Source of the DNA: DASPPK01 sp041479575
GTDB lineage: Archaea > Thermoproteota > Bathyarchaeia > Bathyarchaeales > Bathycorpusculaceae
Direction of reading: 5' to 3'
Assembly (NCBI GenBank): GCA_041479575.1
Contig: JBGOYH010000075.1
Span: 1 to 9,532, forward strand
Length of the DNA: 9,532 bases
Shown: in pieces, positions 1 through 5,441 of the stretch
Numbering within the stretch: position 1 is the first letter of the stretch
Layout: each line of letters opens with the position of its first letter
Position numbers and translations under genes: made by a program
Notes under the pieces: model-generated
Told to the model about the DNA's origin: nothing
The model's input: only the letters and a program-made list of their open reading frames with translations
The model's database searches: none

Positions 1-1
1 G

Positions 2-1024
2 GACCTGTATGGAAGGGATCTGATTACAACGCAGGATTGGAGCATTGACGAATTAGTGGCGACGATGAAACTCGCTGGGAAGCTTAAGGAAATGAGAAAA
101 AAAGGGAAGCTTCCACCCAAAGTTCTTGATAGAAAGAATTTTTTCATGGTTTTTTGGGCTCCTTCGACGAGGACAAGAGGGGCGTTTGAGGCTGGGATGA
201 ACCTTCTTGGTGGACATGCCCCATACATTGATGTCATGACCACTAGGATTGGGACTGGGGAAGCCTTGCGAGACGTGATTCAAATGTACGACATATATGG
301 AGATGGAATTGGGGTGAGAGCACTAGACGAGGCCATCGACTTCGTTTATGGCAATGGGCGAAGAATTGTTGAGGAGTTTGCCAAAATCGCGAAAGTCCCG
401 GTAATCAATATGGCTTGCTGTACGTACCATCCGACTCAAGCCATAGGAGACATCATGACTCTGAGTAACAAAATAGGAAGCCTCAGAGGGAAGAAGTATA
501 CTATAACGTGGGCTTACTCCAGCAAGCTCCGTGGAAGGGGCAGTATTCAGGAAGAGCTGCTCATCGCAACCAGGTTTGGCATGGACGTGGTACTTGCTTA
601 CCCTCCGGGATTTGATATTGACCCGAACATCGTTGAAGCGGCAAGAAGAAACGCCAAAGACGCTGGAGGCAGCCTCGAGATGAGTCACAATTTCAAACAA
701 GCGCTGAATGGTGCAAACGTCGTTTTCCCTAGAAGCTGGGTTACTTCTGAACTGAGTAGGGTCGGCGCGACCGCTTTCGGCACGGATAACGAGATTACAA
801 TTCATGACAAGTACAGGAATTGGAAGTTGGAGAAGAGTCACGTTGATGATTTGATGGGCAAGTCGGCGGTTGTTACACATGTTCTTCCAGTCTATAGAGG
901 TGAGGAAGTGACCGATGAGGTTATAGATGGACCAAACTCGGTGATACATGAACAGGCGGAGGACAACTTTTATGCAAAGATGGCGGTCCTTTCTTTGACC
1001 ATGTCCGTGAAAGCGATGCTTTGA
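2..1024 (+). CDS. YgeW-type carbamoyltransferase (aspartate/ornithine carbamoyltransferase family), 5' partial
   Basis: The open frame runs in from the left edge. An internal GTG at base 56 could be mistaken for the start, but the codons before it (GRDLITTQDWSIDELV) match the usual N-terminal part of this family, so the true start lies outside the window. The 340 visible residues hold the carbamoyl-phosphate motif STRTR (55-59), HPTQ (143-146) and HVLP followed by RGEEVTDEV (293-307). The second domain, with TWAYS (169-173) and TRFGMDVVLAYPPGFD, resembles E. coli YgeW, a transcarbamylase grouped with the knotted forms, more than ordinary OTC. Such enzymes transfer a carbamoyl group between carbamoyl phosphate and an amine, or run the phosphorolysis in reverse. 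A carbamate kinase 134 bases downstream suggests the energy-yielding direction. The acceptor substrate is unknown. The Cys of HCLP, present in OTC and YgeW, is Val here. Confidence 0.88.
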   Translation, partial: DLYGRDLITTQDWSIDELVATMKLAGKLKEMRKKGKLPPKVLDRKNFFMVFWAPSTRTRGAFEAGMNLLGGHAPYIDVMTTRIGTGEALRDVIQMYDIYGDGIGVRALDEAIDFVYGNGRRIVEEFAKIAKVPVINMACCTYHPTQAIGDIMTLSNKIGSLRGKKYTITWAYSSKLRGRGSIQEELLIATRFGMDVVLAYPPGFDIDPNIVEAARRNAKDAGGSLEMSHNFKQALNGANVVFPRSWVTSELSRVGATAFGTDNEITIHDKYRNWKLEKSHVDDLMGKSAVVTHVLPVYRGEEVTDEVIDGPNSVIHEQAEDNFYAKMAVLSLTMSVKAML

Positions 1025-1099
1025 ACTGTATTCAGTTGATCACCGCCAACGAAAGAATTTGATTGACCAGACGTTTTGTCGCAGGCTGAAAGCTACTTG

Positions 1100-1111
1100 T
1101 TTTTATAATAT
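1100..1111 (+). promoter_or_regulatory. Archaeal TATA box for the carbamate kinase gene
   Basis: An AT-rich TTTTTATAATAT block lies about 53 bases before the ATG at 1159. It predicts a transcript start near 1130-1135 and a short leader carrying the GAGGT ribosome site at 1147-1151. The kinase can therefore be transcribed separately from the carbamoyltransferase gene, although readthrough is also possible. Confidence 0.55.
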
Positions 1112-1146
1112 AATGCACATTCATTGCAAGTTGTTGCTAGCTACGA

Positions 1147-1151
1147 GAGGT
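1147..1151 (+). promoter_or_regulatory. Ribosome binding site GAGGT
   Basis: GAGGT sits seven bases before the ATG at 1159 and fits the archaeal 16S anti-Shine-Dalgarno sequence, which supports that start. Confidence 0.6.
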
Positions 1152-1158
1152 AAGAACA

Positions 1159-2097
1159 ATGAGAAAAACAGCTGTTGTTGCCATTGGCGGCAACTCCTTA
1201 ATTAAAGATAGAGACCATCAGACCGTGCCCGATCAGTTTGAGGCCACCCGTGAGACCTGTGTACATATTGCCAGCATGATAGAACAGGGCTGGAACGTGG
1301 TCATAACCCACGGTAATGGCCCCCAAGTAGGCTTCATTCTCTTGCGTTCAGAATTGGCAAGCCACGTTTTGCACACTGTGCCACTTGATTCGTGTGGGGC
1401 GGACACTCAGGGAGCGTTGGGTTACATGATTCAACAGGGTTTATACAACGAGTTTGAAAAGCGAAACATCAGGAAGCAGGCAGTCACAGTGGTAACGCAG
1501 GTATTGGTGGACAGTAGCGATCCGTCTTTTCAGAATCCCACGAAGCCAATAGGGCACTTTTTCGACAAAGAAAAAGCAAGAAAGTTCAGAGACGAACTTG
1601 GATGGAACGTGGTGGAAGATGCTGGACGAGGCTGGAGACGCGTAGTGCCCTCACCAAAACCTTTACGCATTATTGAAATTGATGCCATAAGGGCTCTATT
1701 CAACCAAGGTTTCATAGTAACAGCTGTGGGCGGCGGAGGTATCCCGGTAATTGAAAAAGACGGAAAATTGATGGGAATTGAGGCAGTTATTGACAAGGAC
1801 TATGCCTCGGCACTCCTTGCCATTGATATGAAGGTCGATCTCTTCGTAATATCCACGGCCGTTGAGAGAGTTTCTCTAAACTTCGGCAAACCCGATCAAA
1901 AACCACTAGATAAAATGACCTTAACTGAAGCAAAGAAGTATTATGAAGAGGGACATTTTCCTAAAGGAAGCATGGGCCCAAAAATCGAAGCCGTCATCAA
2001 CTTCCTCGAAAACGGAGGCAAAAAAGCCCTCATAACGAACCCCGAGAACATTGAACGCGCATTGCGCGGAAAGTCAGGCACGTTAATTGTACCTTAG
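1159..2097 (+). CDS. arcC: Carbamate kinase
   Basis: This 312-residue protein has the normal length for carbamate kinase in the amino-acid-kinase fold. It makes ATP and carbamate (then ammonia and CO2) from carbamoyl phosphate and ADP in the cytoplasm. Family motifs are all present in order: AIGGNSL near the N terminus (8-14), THGNGPQVG (50-58), NPTKPIG with its substrate-contacting lysine (126-132), GGGGIP (191-196), IDKDYASALLA (211-221) and GSMGPKIEA near the end (270-278). The ATG follows a GAGGT ribosome site and a TATA box. It lies downstream of a carbamoyltransferase on the same strand, so the two probably form a substrate-level phosphorylation module, as in arginine, putrescine, oxamate or purine-derived ureide fermentation. 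Nothing looks damaged. The symbol arcC is used for the enzyme family and does not imply an arginine deiminase pathway. Confidence 0.95.
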   Translation: MRKTAVVAIGGNSLIKDRDHQTVPDQFEATRETCVHIASMIEQGWNVVITHGNGPQVGFILLRSELASHVLHTVPLDSCGADTQGALGYMIQQGLYNEFEKRNIRKQAVTVVTQVLVDSSDPSFQNPTKPIGHFFDKEKARKFRDELGWNVVEDAGRGWRRVVPSPKPLRIIEIDAIRALFNQGFIVTAVGGGGIPVIEKDGKLMGIEAVIDKDYASALLAIDMKVDLFVISTAVERVSLNFGKPDQKPLDKMTLTEAKKYYEEGHFPKGSMGPKIEAVINFLENGGKKALITNPENIERALRGKSGTLIVP

Positions 2098-2166
2098 GCA
2101 AGTTGAAAATAGTAACCTCTCAACATCTTGGCTCCTCCGCGTAACTAATGGCAAATTGAGCCCGCG

Positions 2167-3090
2167 CTAGAGTCTGGGTTTACCGACAGAATCTAAATAT
2201 CTATTTAGTTCTCGCCTAGATATGACCCAATTTCTGCCTTGTTTAGCTGCCCCTAATAGTCCTTTTCTGGCAAGCAGACTGAGATATTCTTGGGAATATG
2301 GTGTAATCTCGCTGGCTTCGGTGAGAGTAAGTAGTTCAGGTTCCTCTAGGGCATCAAGATACATGTCTAAGGCTCTTTCTACGCATCGGGCGACGAAATT
2401 CACGAAAGACGAAGAGTTTCCAAGGTCTGCTTCCATGAGCGTCCTCAGATACTTTGGACGGTCAAAGTTCGATACTATGGCGATAAAAGGATATCCGTTT
2501 TTCATGAGGATCGCATTCATAAGTAACCTTGCGGCTCTTCCATTTCCCTCTGAAAACGGATGTATCTGAACAAAACGATGATGGAAGACCGCGGCAACTT
2601 CCATTGGCGTGTGTTCATCAGGATTTTCCCTTAACCATTTCAGAAGCTCATCCATTCGAGGTCTGACTTGTGAACTGGGAGGTGACATGAAACTAGCGCC
2701 TGTTATTCTTACTCCCATGGTTCGGTACTGGCCAGCATCTTCCGCGATGTTTGCCATTATCAGCTTGTGAACCTGAAGCACGACGTCTTCAGTTACCTCA
2801 CTTTTTGCCTCAACAAGTTTCTCGACAAACTCTATCGCCTCAGGATGATTCTTTGCCTCTAAGGTTTCTGCTATGCTCTTCCCGCCGACCGTTATTCCTT
2901 CTTCAATGACAAGCTGCGTTTCTCGCAATGTCAACGTGTTCCCTTCAATGGCATTGGAGTTGTACGTATACTCAATCATCATTTGTTTTTTCAGCCTTCC
3001 AACAAGCGACGACGGAATAGGCCTGAGTTTGTCCAGTTTTTTCTTTTTATCGAGCACCCTTTCGTGAACCCTCTTGCTGATCAACGCCAT
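2167..3090 (-). CDS. Fic/DOC family protein, class II, with C-terminal winged-helix domain
   Basis: Fic proteins usually transfer AMP from ATP to a hydroxyl side chain of a target protein. The catalytic motif HPFSEGNGRAAR is complete (residues 177-188 from this start). An inhibitory motif SNAIEG lies near the N terminus (45-50), fitting (S/T)xxxE(G/N); this marks a class II, self-inhibited Fic whose activity is blocked by the Glu. The last 55 residues (LTLTEASEITPYSQEYLSLL onward) look like a helix-turn-helix or winged-helix DNA-binding domain, common in long Fic proteins. The start was set at ATG 3090 because AAGGTG lies six bases before it; an in-frame GTG at 3099 would add three residues but falls inside that ribosome site. 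The gene stands alone, convergent with the kinase gene. Its promoter is covered by inverted TCCGATAT motifs, suggesting self-regulation. No antitoxin partner is visible. Target unknown. Confidence 0.9.
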   Translation of the reverse strand: MALISKRVHERVLDKKKKLDKLRPIPSSLVGRLKKQMMIEYTYNSNAIEGNTLTLRETQLVIEEGITVGGKSIAETLEAKNHPEAIEFVEKLVEAKSEVTEDVVLQVHKLIMANIAEDAGQYRTMGVRITGASFMSPPSSQVRPRMDELLKWLRENPDEHTPMEVAAVFHHRFVQIHPFSEGNGRAARLLMNAILMKNGYPFIAIVSNFDRPKYLRTLMEADLGNSSSFVNFVARCVERALDMYLDALEEPELLTLTEASEITPYSQEYLSLLARKGLLGAAKQGRNWVISRRELNRYLDSVGKPRL

Positions 3091-3095
3091 CGATT

Positions 3096-3101
3096 GCACC
3101 T
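3096..3101 (-). promoter_or_regulatory. Ribosome binding site AAGGTG deciding the Fic start
   Basis: On the minus strand AAGGTG lies six bases before ATG 3090. The GTG at 3097-3099 is part of this site, which argues against its use as the start codon. Confidence 0.45.
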
Positions 3102-3121
3102 TATGCAGATATGTGCATATG

Positions 3122-3171
3122 TCCGATATAATAGTATATCGGATAACGGCAAAACTATGCTTATCCGATAT
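3122..3171. promoter_or_regulatory. Cluster of three TCCGATAT motifs over the Fic promoter
   Basis: TCCGATATA (3122-3130) and TATATCGGA (3135-3143) form a perfect 9-bp inverted repeat around ATAG. The right arm, read as ATATCGGATAA (3136-3146), is again matched by TTATCCGATAT (3161-3171), a perfect 11-bp inverted repeat with a 14-base spacer. On the minus strand the first palindrome contains TATTATAT, a TATA box candidate that would start transcription near 3104, just before the Fic gene. Binding here would block the basal machinery. The likely binder is the Fic protein's own C-terminal DNA-binding domain, but this is inference. Confidence 0.6.
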
Positions 3172-3253
3172 TCAATTGCGCACGCGCTCTTGTCAGCTTA
3201 GAGGTTATTGAAGCGGCTAGTGGCAGAGAGTAGGGGTGCTTTTTGAAACTACG

Positions 3254-4096
3254 TCAGTTCAAATGAGCGTTAAAAGTGACAGTTGAAGCAGGGCTGCACT
3301 CGACTGGTTCGAAGACAAAGACGTAGATGCCCGGGTTTTGCACATAAAACTCGGAGTTCAACGACGTGGTTTGGGTCTCGTTGATTAGTACTTGGCCAAG
3401 ACTGACAGCCTCAGCGAGCTCTGGTCGGGTGTCAACTTCCCAGTTAATGTCCCTCACATCTAGTGCAAGTTGAAAATTGACAGGGGCTGTAGCTCGGAAT
3501 TGAAATACGATTTTGGTTGATGAGTTTAGGCGGATGCCGAAGTAGTGTGCAAGGAGCGTGACGTTGTCGCCCATTTCGAAGACCGGGGGCAACTTTTCCT
3601 GTTGAAAACTCATTCCGTACATGGCAGTGATATGGGTTACGCACCAATCTTGCCAGAACAGAGGTGCTTGTGACGTATTGTTGTTCTGATTGCCGGATCC
3701 CGTGTACTTGAGCAGCAGGATGACGTTGAAGACTAGTGAAGCGATCAAGGCGCAAACAAGAAGGATGGTCAGGAGGTTTCTCAGGATCGGGCGATTGCAT
3801 CGCATGCCTAGGCGTCTAGAGTCCTTGGGTGGTTCTTCCACGTGCTTCATGGTTGAGACGGATGCCTCTCCGAGCGATGACAACGCATATTTTCCATCTT
3901 CAGTCTTGACAAGAAGACTCCCCAAGCCATCCAGGTGATACGTCAAGTGGGAGCTTTCAATATTGAAAGATCTTTGCAGATCTGTGAAAGACTGAGGTCC
4001 ATCAAACAGAATTCTGAGGATCCTGCGGCGTATAGGGTGCTTCAAAGATGCGAAGATGGTTGAATAAGTGTCTTCCTCGGAACCTGGCAAGTCCAT
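3254..4096 (-). CDS. Membrane-anchored winged-helix transcriptional regulator with external sensor domain
   Basis: The 280-residue protein starts with an ArsR/HTH_20-like winged helix (about 10-80): SLKHPIRRRILRILFDG is the first helix pair and ESSHLTYHLDGLGSLL looks like the recognition helix. A basic stretch is followed by one hydrophobic segment (about 106-129), then about 150 residues rich in beta strand with sequons NNT, NVT, NSS and NET, expected outside the cell. This makes a one-component sensor: external signal, membrane helix, cytoplasmic DNA-binding domain. The external domain matches no family I recognise. ATG 4096 is chosen over a TTG directly before it; no ribosome site is seen and the transcript may be leaderless. 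Two 20-bp palindromes upstream suggest self-regulation. It lies 163 bases downstream of the Fic start region, on the same strand, with no sign of co-transcription. Confidence 0.8.
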   Translation of the reverse strand: MDLPGSEEDTYSTIFASLKHPIRRRILRILFDGPQSFTDLQRSFNIESSHLTYHLDGLGSLLVKTEDGKYALSSLGEASVSTMKHVEEPPKDSRRLGMRCNRPILRNLLTILLVCALIASLVFNVILLLKYTGSGNQNNNTSQAPLFWQDWCVTHITAMYGMSFQQEKLPPVFEMGDNVTLLAHYFGIRLNSSTKIVFQFRATAPVNFQLALDVRDINWEVDTRPELAEAVSLGQVLINETQTTSLNSEFYVQNPGIYVFVFEPVECSPASTVTFNAHLN

Positions 4097-4131
4097 CAAG
4101 TACTATGTCTCTGCGGTTGAGATAAGGATTT

Positions 4132-4151
4132 TCGTAAAGAAGTCTTTACGA
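4132..4151. promoter_or_regulatory. Palindromic operator, proximal copy
   Basis: TCGTAAAGA and TCTTTACGA form a perfect 9-bp inverted repeat around AG. On the minus strand its end overlaps a BRE-like CGAAAAT next to a weak TATA-like CTTATC (4121-4126), so binding here could block TFB/TBP loading at the regulator gene. Confidence 0.7.
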
Positions 4152-4166
4152 CCGAGTTGTGCACTC

Positions 4167-4186
4167 TCGTAAAGAAATCTTTACGA
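4167..4186. promoter_or_regulatory. Palindromic operator, distal copy
   Basis: This is the same palindrome as at 4132-4151, with AA as the central pair. The centres of the two copies are exactly 35 bp apart. Two such matched sites upstream of a winged-helix gene are typical of dimer binding and autoregulation. Confidence 0.7.
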
Positions 4187-4248
4187 AGAACAAGGGTGCC
4201 GTTTCTCAGTTTGCAGTTTTGGCTACACGGTAGGTTAACCCTCCGCCT

Positions 4249-4268
4249 CTTTTGGGCGAGCCCAAGGG
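4249..4268 (+). other. Short GC-rich inverted repeat (hairpin)
   Basis: TTGGGC (4252-4257) and GCCCAA (4260-4265) are perfectly complementary. Two G-T pairs and a C-G pair extend the stem to about nine pairs with a tight loop. It lies between the regulator promoter and the broken gene at 4307. A role is not clear; it could cap an RNA or be a protein site. Confidence 0.35.
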
Positions 4269-4306
4269 CGAAATGTGGGTTATAAACTTCAAGGGAGATT
4301 GAAGAA

Positions 4307-4637
4307 ATGAGTCAAAAAGAAATCTCAGACCTAGCGCACCAAATCGAAGAACGGTTCACCAAGATCGAGGGAAAAGTGTCACAGAAAGAAGACCTGAAAC
4401 TGTACGCTAACATGACGATGAAGGAAATTTACGCGCTCGCTTGAGCATTTTGGTCGTGACGCTGCGGTTGAGTATCTACTGATGCCTGAGCGTGTCAAGA
4501 AGCTTGAGGGCTAGGTTCAAGTCTTGCACGTTGATTTGGAGGAACTCACCGGGGCTCTAAAGAAGCTCTTGAACATCGGAGGTTCTGTCCAAACTGTTCC
4601 AGAGAGCCAAAGGAGTATGCAAGACTATATTTCTTAG
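4307..4637 (+). pseudogene. Broken small gene, about 110 residues, one frameshift and one amber stop
   Basis: The first part opens with ATG 4307 after a GGGAGAT ribosome-like site (4293-4299) and encodes 45 charged residues (MSQKEISDLAHQIEERFTKI at its start), ending at TGA 4442-4444. One base off, the frame at 4440 continues smoothly as LEHFGRDAAVEYLLMPERVK. It then meets TAG at 4512-4514 and goes on in the same frame as VQVLHVDLEELTGALKKLLN to a TAG at 4635-4637. Composition stays protein-like throughout: amphipathic, charged, helix-forming. The shift lies between about 4430 and 4440 and is explained by loss of two bases or gain of one. I do not recognise the family; it looks like a small helical, possibly coiled-coil protein. 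Either it has decayed, or the assembly has errors; the amber stop makes error alone less likely. Confidence 0.6.
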
Positions 4638-4848
4638 CCTATCTTTCGGCTTTTGAGGCCCGTTCAAAAGATGTTCCCAATAATAAAGAAAACTGATCCC
4701 TAAAGGGGTAAAATTCAAGCGCGCGCGTCATAACGAATAACTTTAGGGCTTTCTCCCGAAACTCAAAGTTGCGTCATGCGGGAAATCCTTTTCCAAGAGT
4801 CCAGAAATCCTACAAACTGCCCAAATCAAGGTTGAGTCTTGTTACAGT
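4638..4848. other. Convergent intergenic stretch, no gene seen
   Basis: This spacer separates the 3' ends of the broken gene (+) and the LURP-one gene (-). It holds no convincing frame or tRNA. Its only clear feature is AGCGCGCGCGTCA at 4718-4730, which recurs exactly at 9053-9065. Confidence 0.5.
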
Positions 4849-5376
4849 CTAGTGGTGGCGCTGCCTCTCCGTAACTTCCACATGTTCGATCACGATCACG
4901 GCTCCGATCACCACTCGGTGATCCGCTTCTCCTGTTATCGAGACTCCGAGCTGATCTCGCACCGAGACCCACTTCTTGTGTACAGAGGCAACCTTAACCC
5001 CGTTAATCTCCATCTGATAGTCGTGCTCCGTGAAGTTTCCGTAGATGCGCATGAACTCGCGCCTGTCTTTTTCTACCCAGTACTCTTCCCCGATCAGCTT
5101 GACAAGCTTTTTCTTTATGGTTCCCAGCTCTGCCCCAGCATTGTCGTAAAAAGTGAATTGGTTTCGGAGCGACAATACTTTCCCTTTGACTTGCATCAAC
5201 TCAGAACCATTGGTGTCGATGACGACAAACTTGGCTGGAAACTGAATGAGGTTGCCATCAGCCTCTCCCAATTTCGTTCCAGTCACATCCTCCAAGTCAT
5301 AATGCTCACGCACAGACAGTATCTTCTTCTTCAGCACCAGATCGTTGACTCCAAAGGGAGAATTTGCACCGCTCAT
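4849..5376 (-). CDS. LURP-one-related (LOR) family protein
   Basis: The 175-residue protein shows the repeated strand pattern of LURP-one-related proteins, which share a beta-barrel around a central helix with Tubby and phospholipid scramblases. Key stretches are KKKILSVREHYDLEDVTG near the N terminus, then VKGKVLSLRNQFTFYDNAG (about 63-81), then HKKWVSVRDQLGVSI (about 133-147), each with the hallmark (K)LSLR/VSVR plus a turn. A hydrophobic C-terminal segment (VVIGAVIVIEHV) corresponds to the buried helix. Length is typical. Archaeal members have no settled function; membrane or lipid association is only a guess from the fold. The ATG lies 65 bases after the stop of the large surface-protein gene on the same strand, so the two may share a transcript. 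Only a weak ribosome-like GTGAG precedes it. Confidence 0.8.
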   Translation of the reverse strand: MSGANSPFGVNDLVLKKKILSVREHYDLEDVTGTKLGEADGNLIQFPAKFVVIDTNGSELMQVKGKVLSLRNQFTFYDNAGAELGTIKKKLVKLIGEEYWVEKDRREFMRIYGNFTEHDYQMEINGVKVASVHKKWVSVRDQLGVSITGEADHRVVIGAVIVIEHVEVTERQRHH

Positions 5377-5441
5377 TCTTACTCACAAGTAGACAATGTC
5401 GGACTTACAACTAAAGCTTTTCTTGCGTGCTAAGCGTGATT

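Noticed and set aside
323..949. Long minus-strand frame opposite the carbamoyltransferase
   Set aside because: It is antisense to well-conserved enzyme motifs and shows no domain of its own.
3102..3119. TATGCA-N6-TGCATA inverted repeat just before the Fic start
   Set aside because: Six-base arms in AT-rich leader DNA are within chance, and it does not share the TCCGATAT motif.
2873..3201. Plus-strand frames across the 5' end of the Fic gene, as a possible antitoxin
   Set aside because: They overlap Fic coding sequence or its operator and show no antitoxin-like motif; the inhibitory motif is already inside the Fic protein.
4852..5433. Long plus-strand frame opposite the LURP-one gene
   Set aside because: It is the mirror of the LURP-one coding frame, lacks a ribosome site and has no family pattern, while the minus-strand frame shows clear LURP-one motifs.
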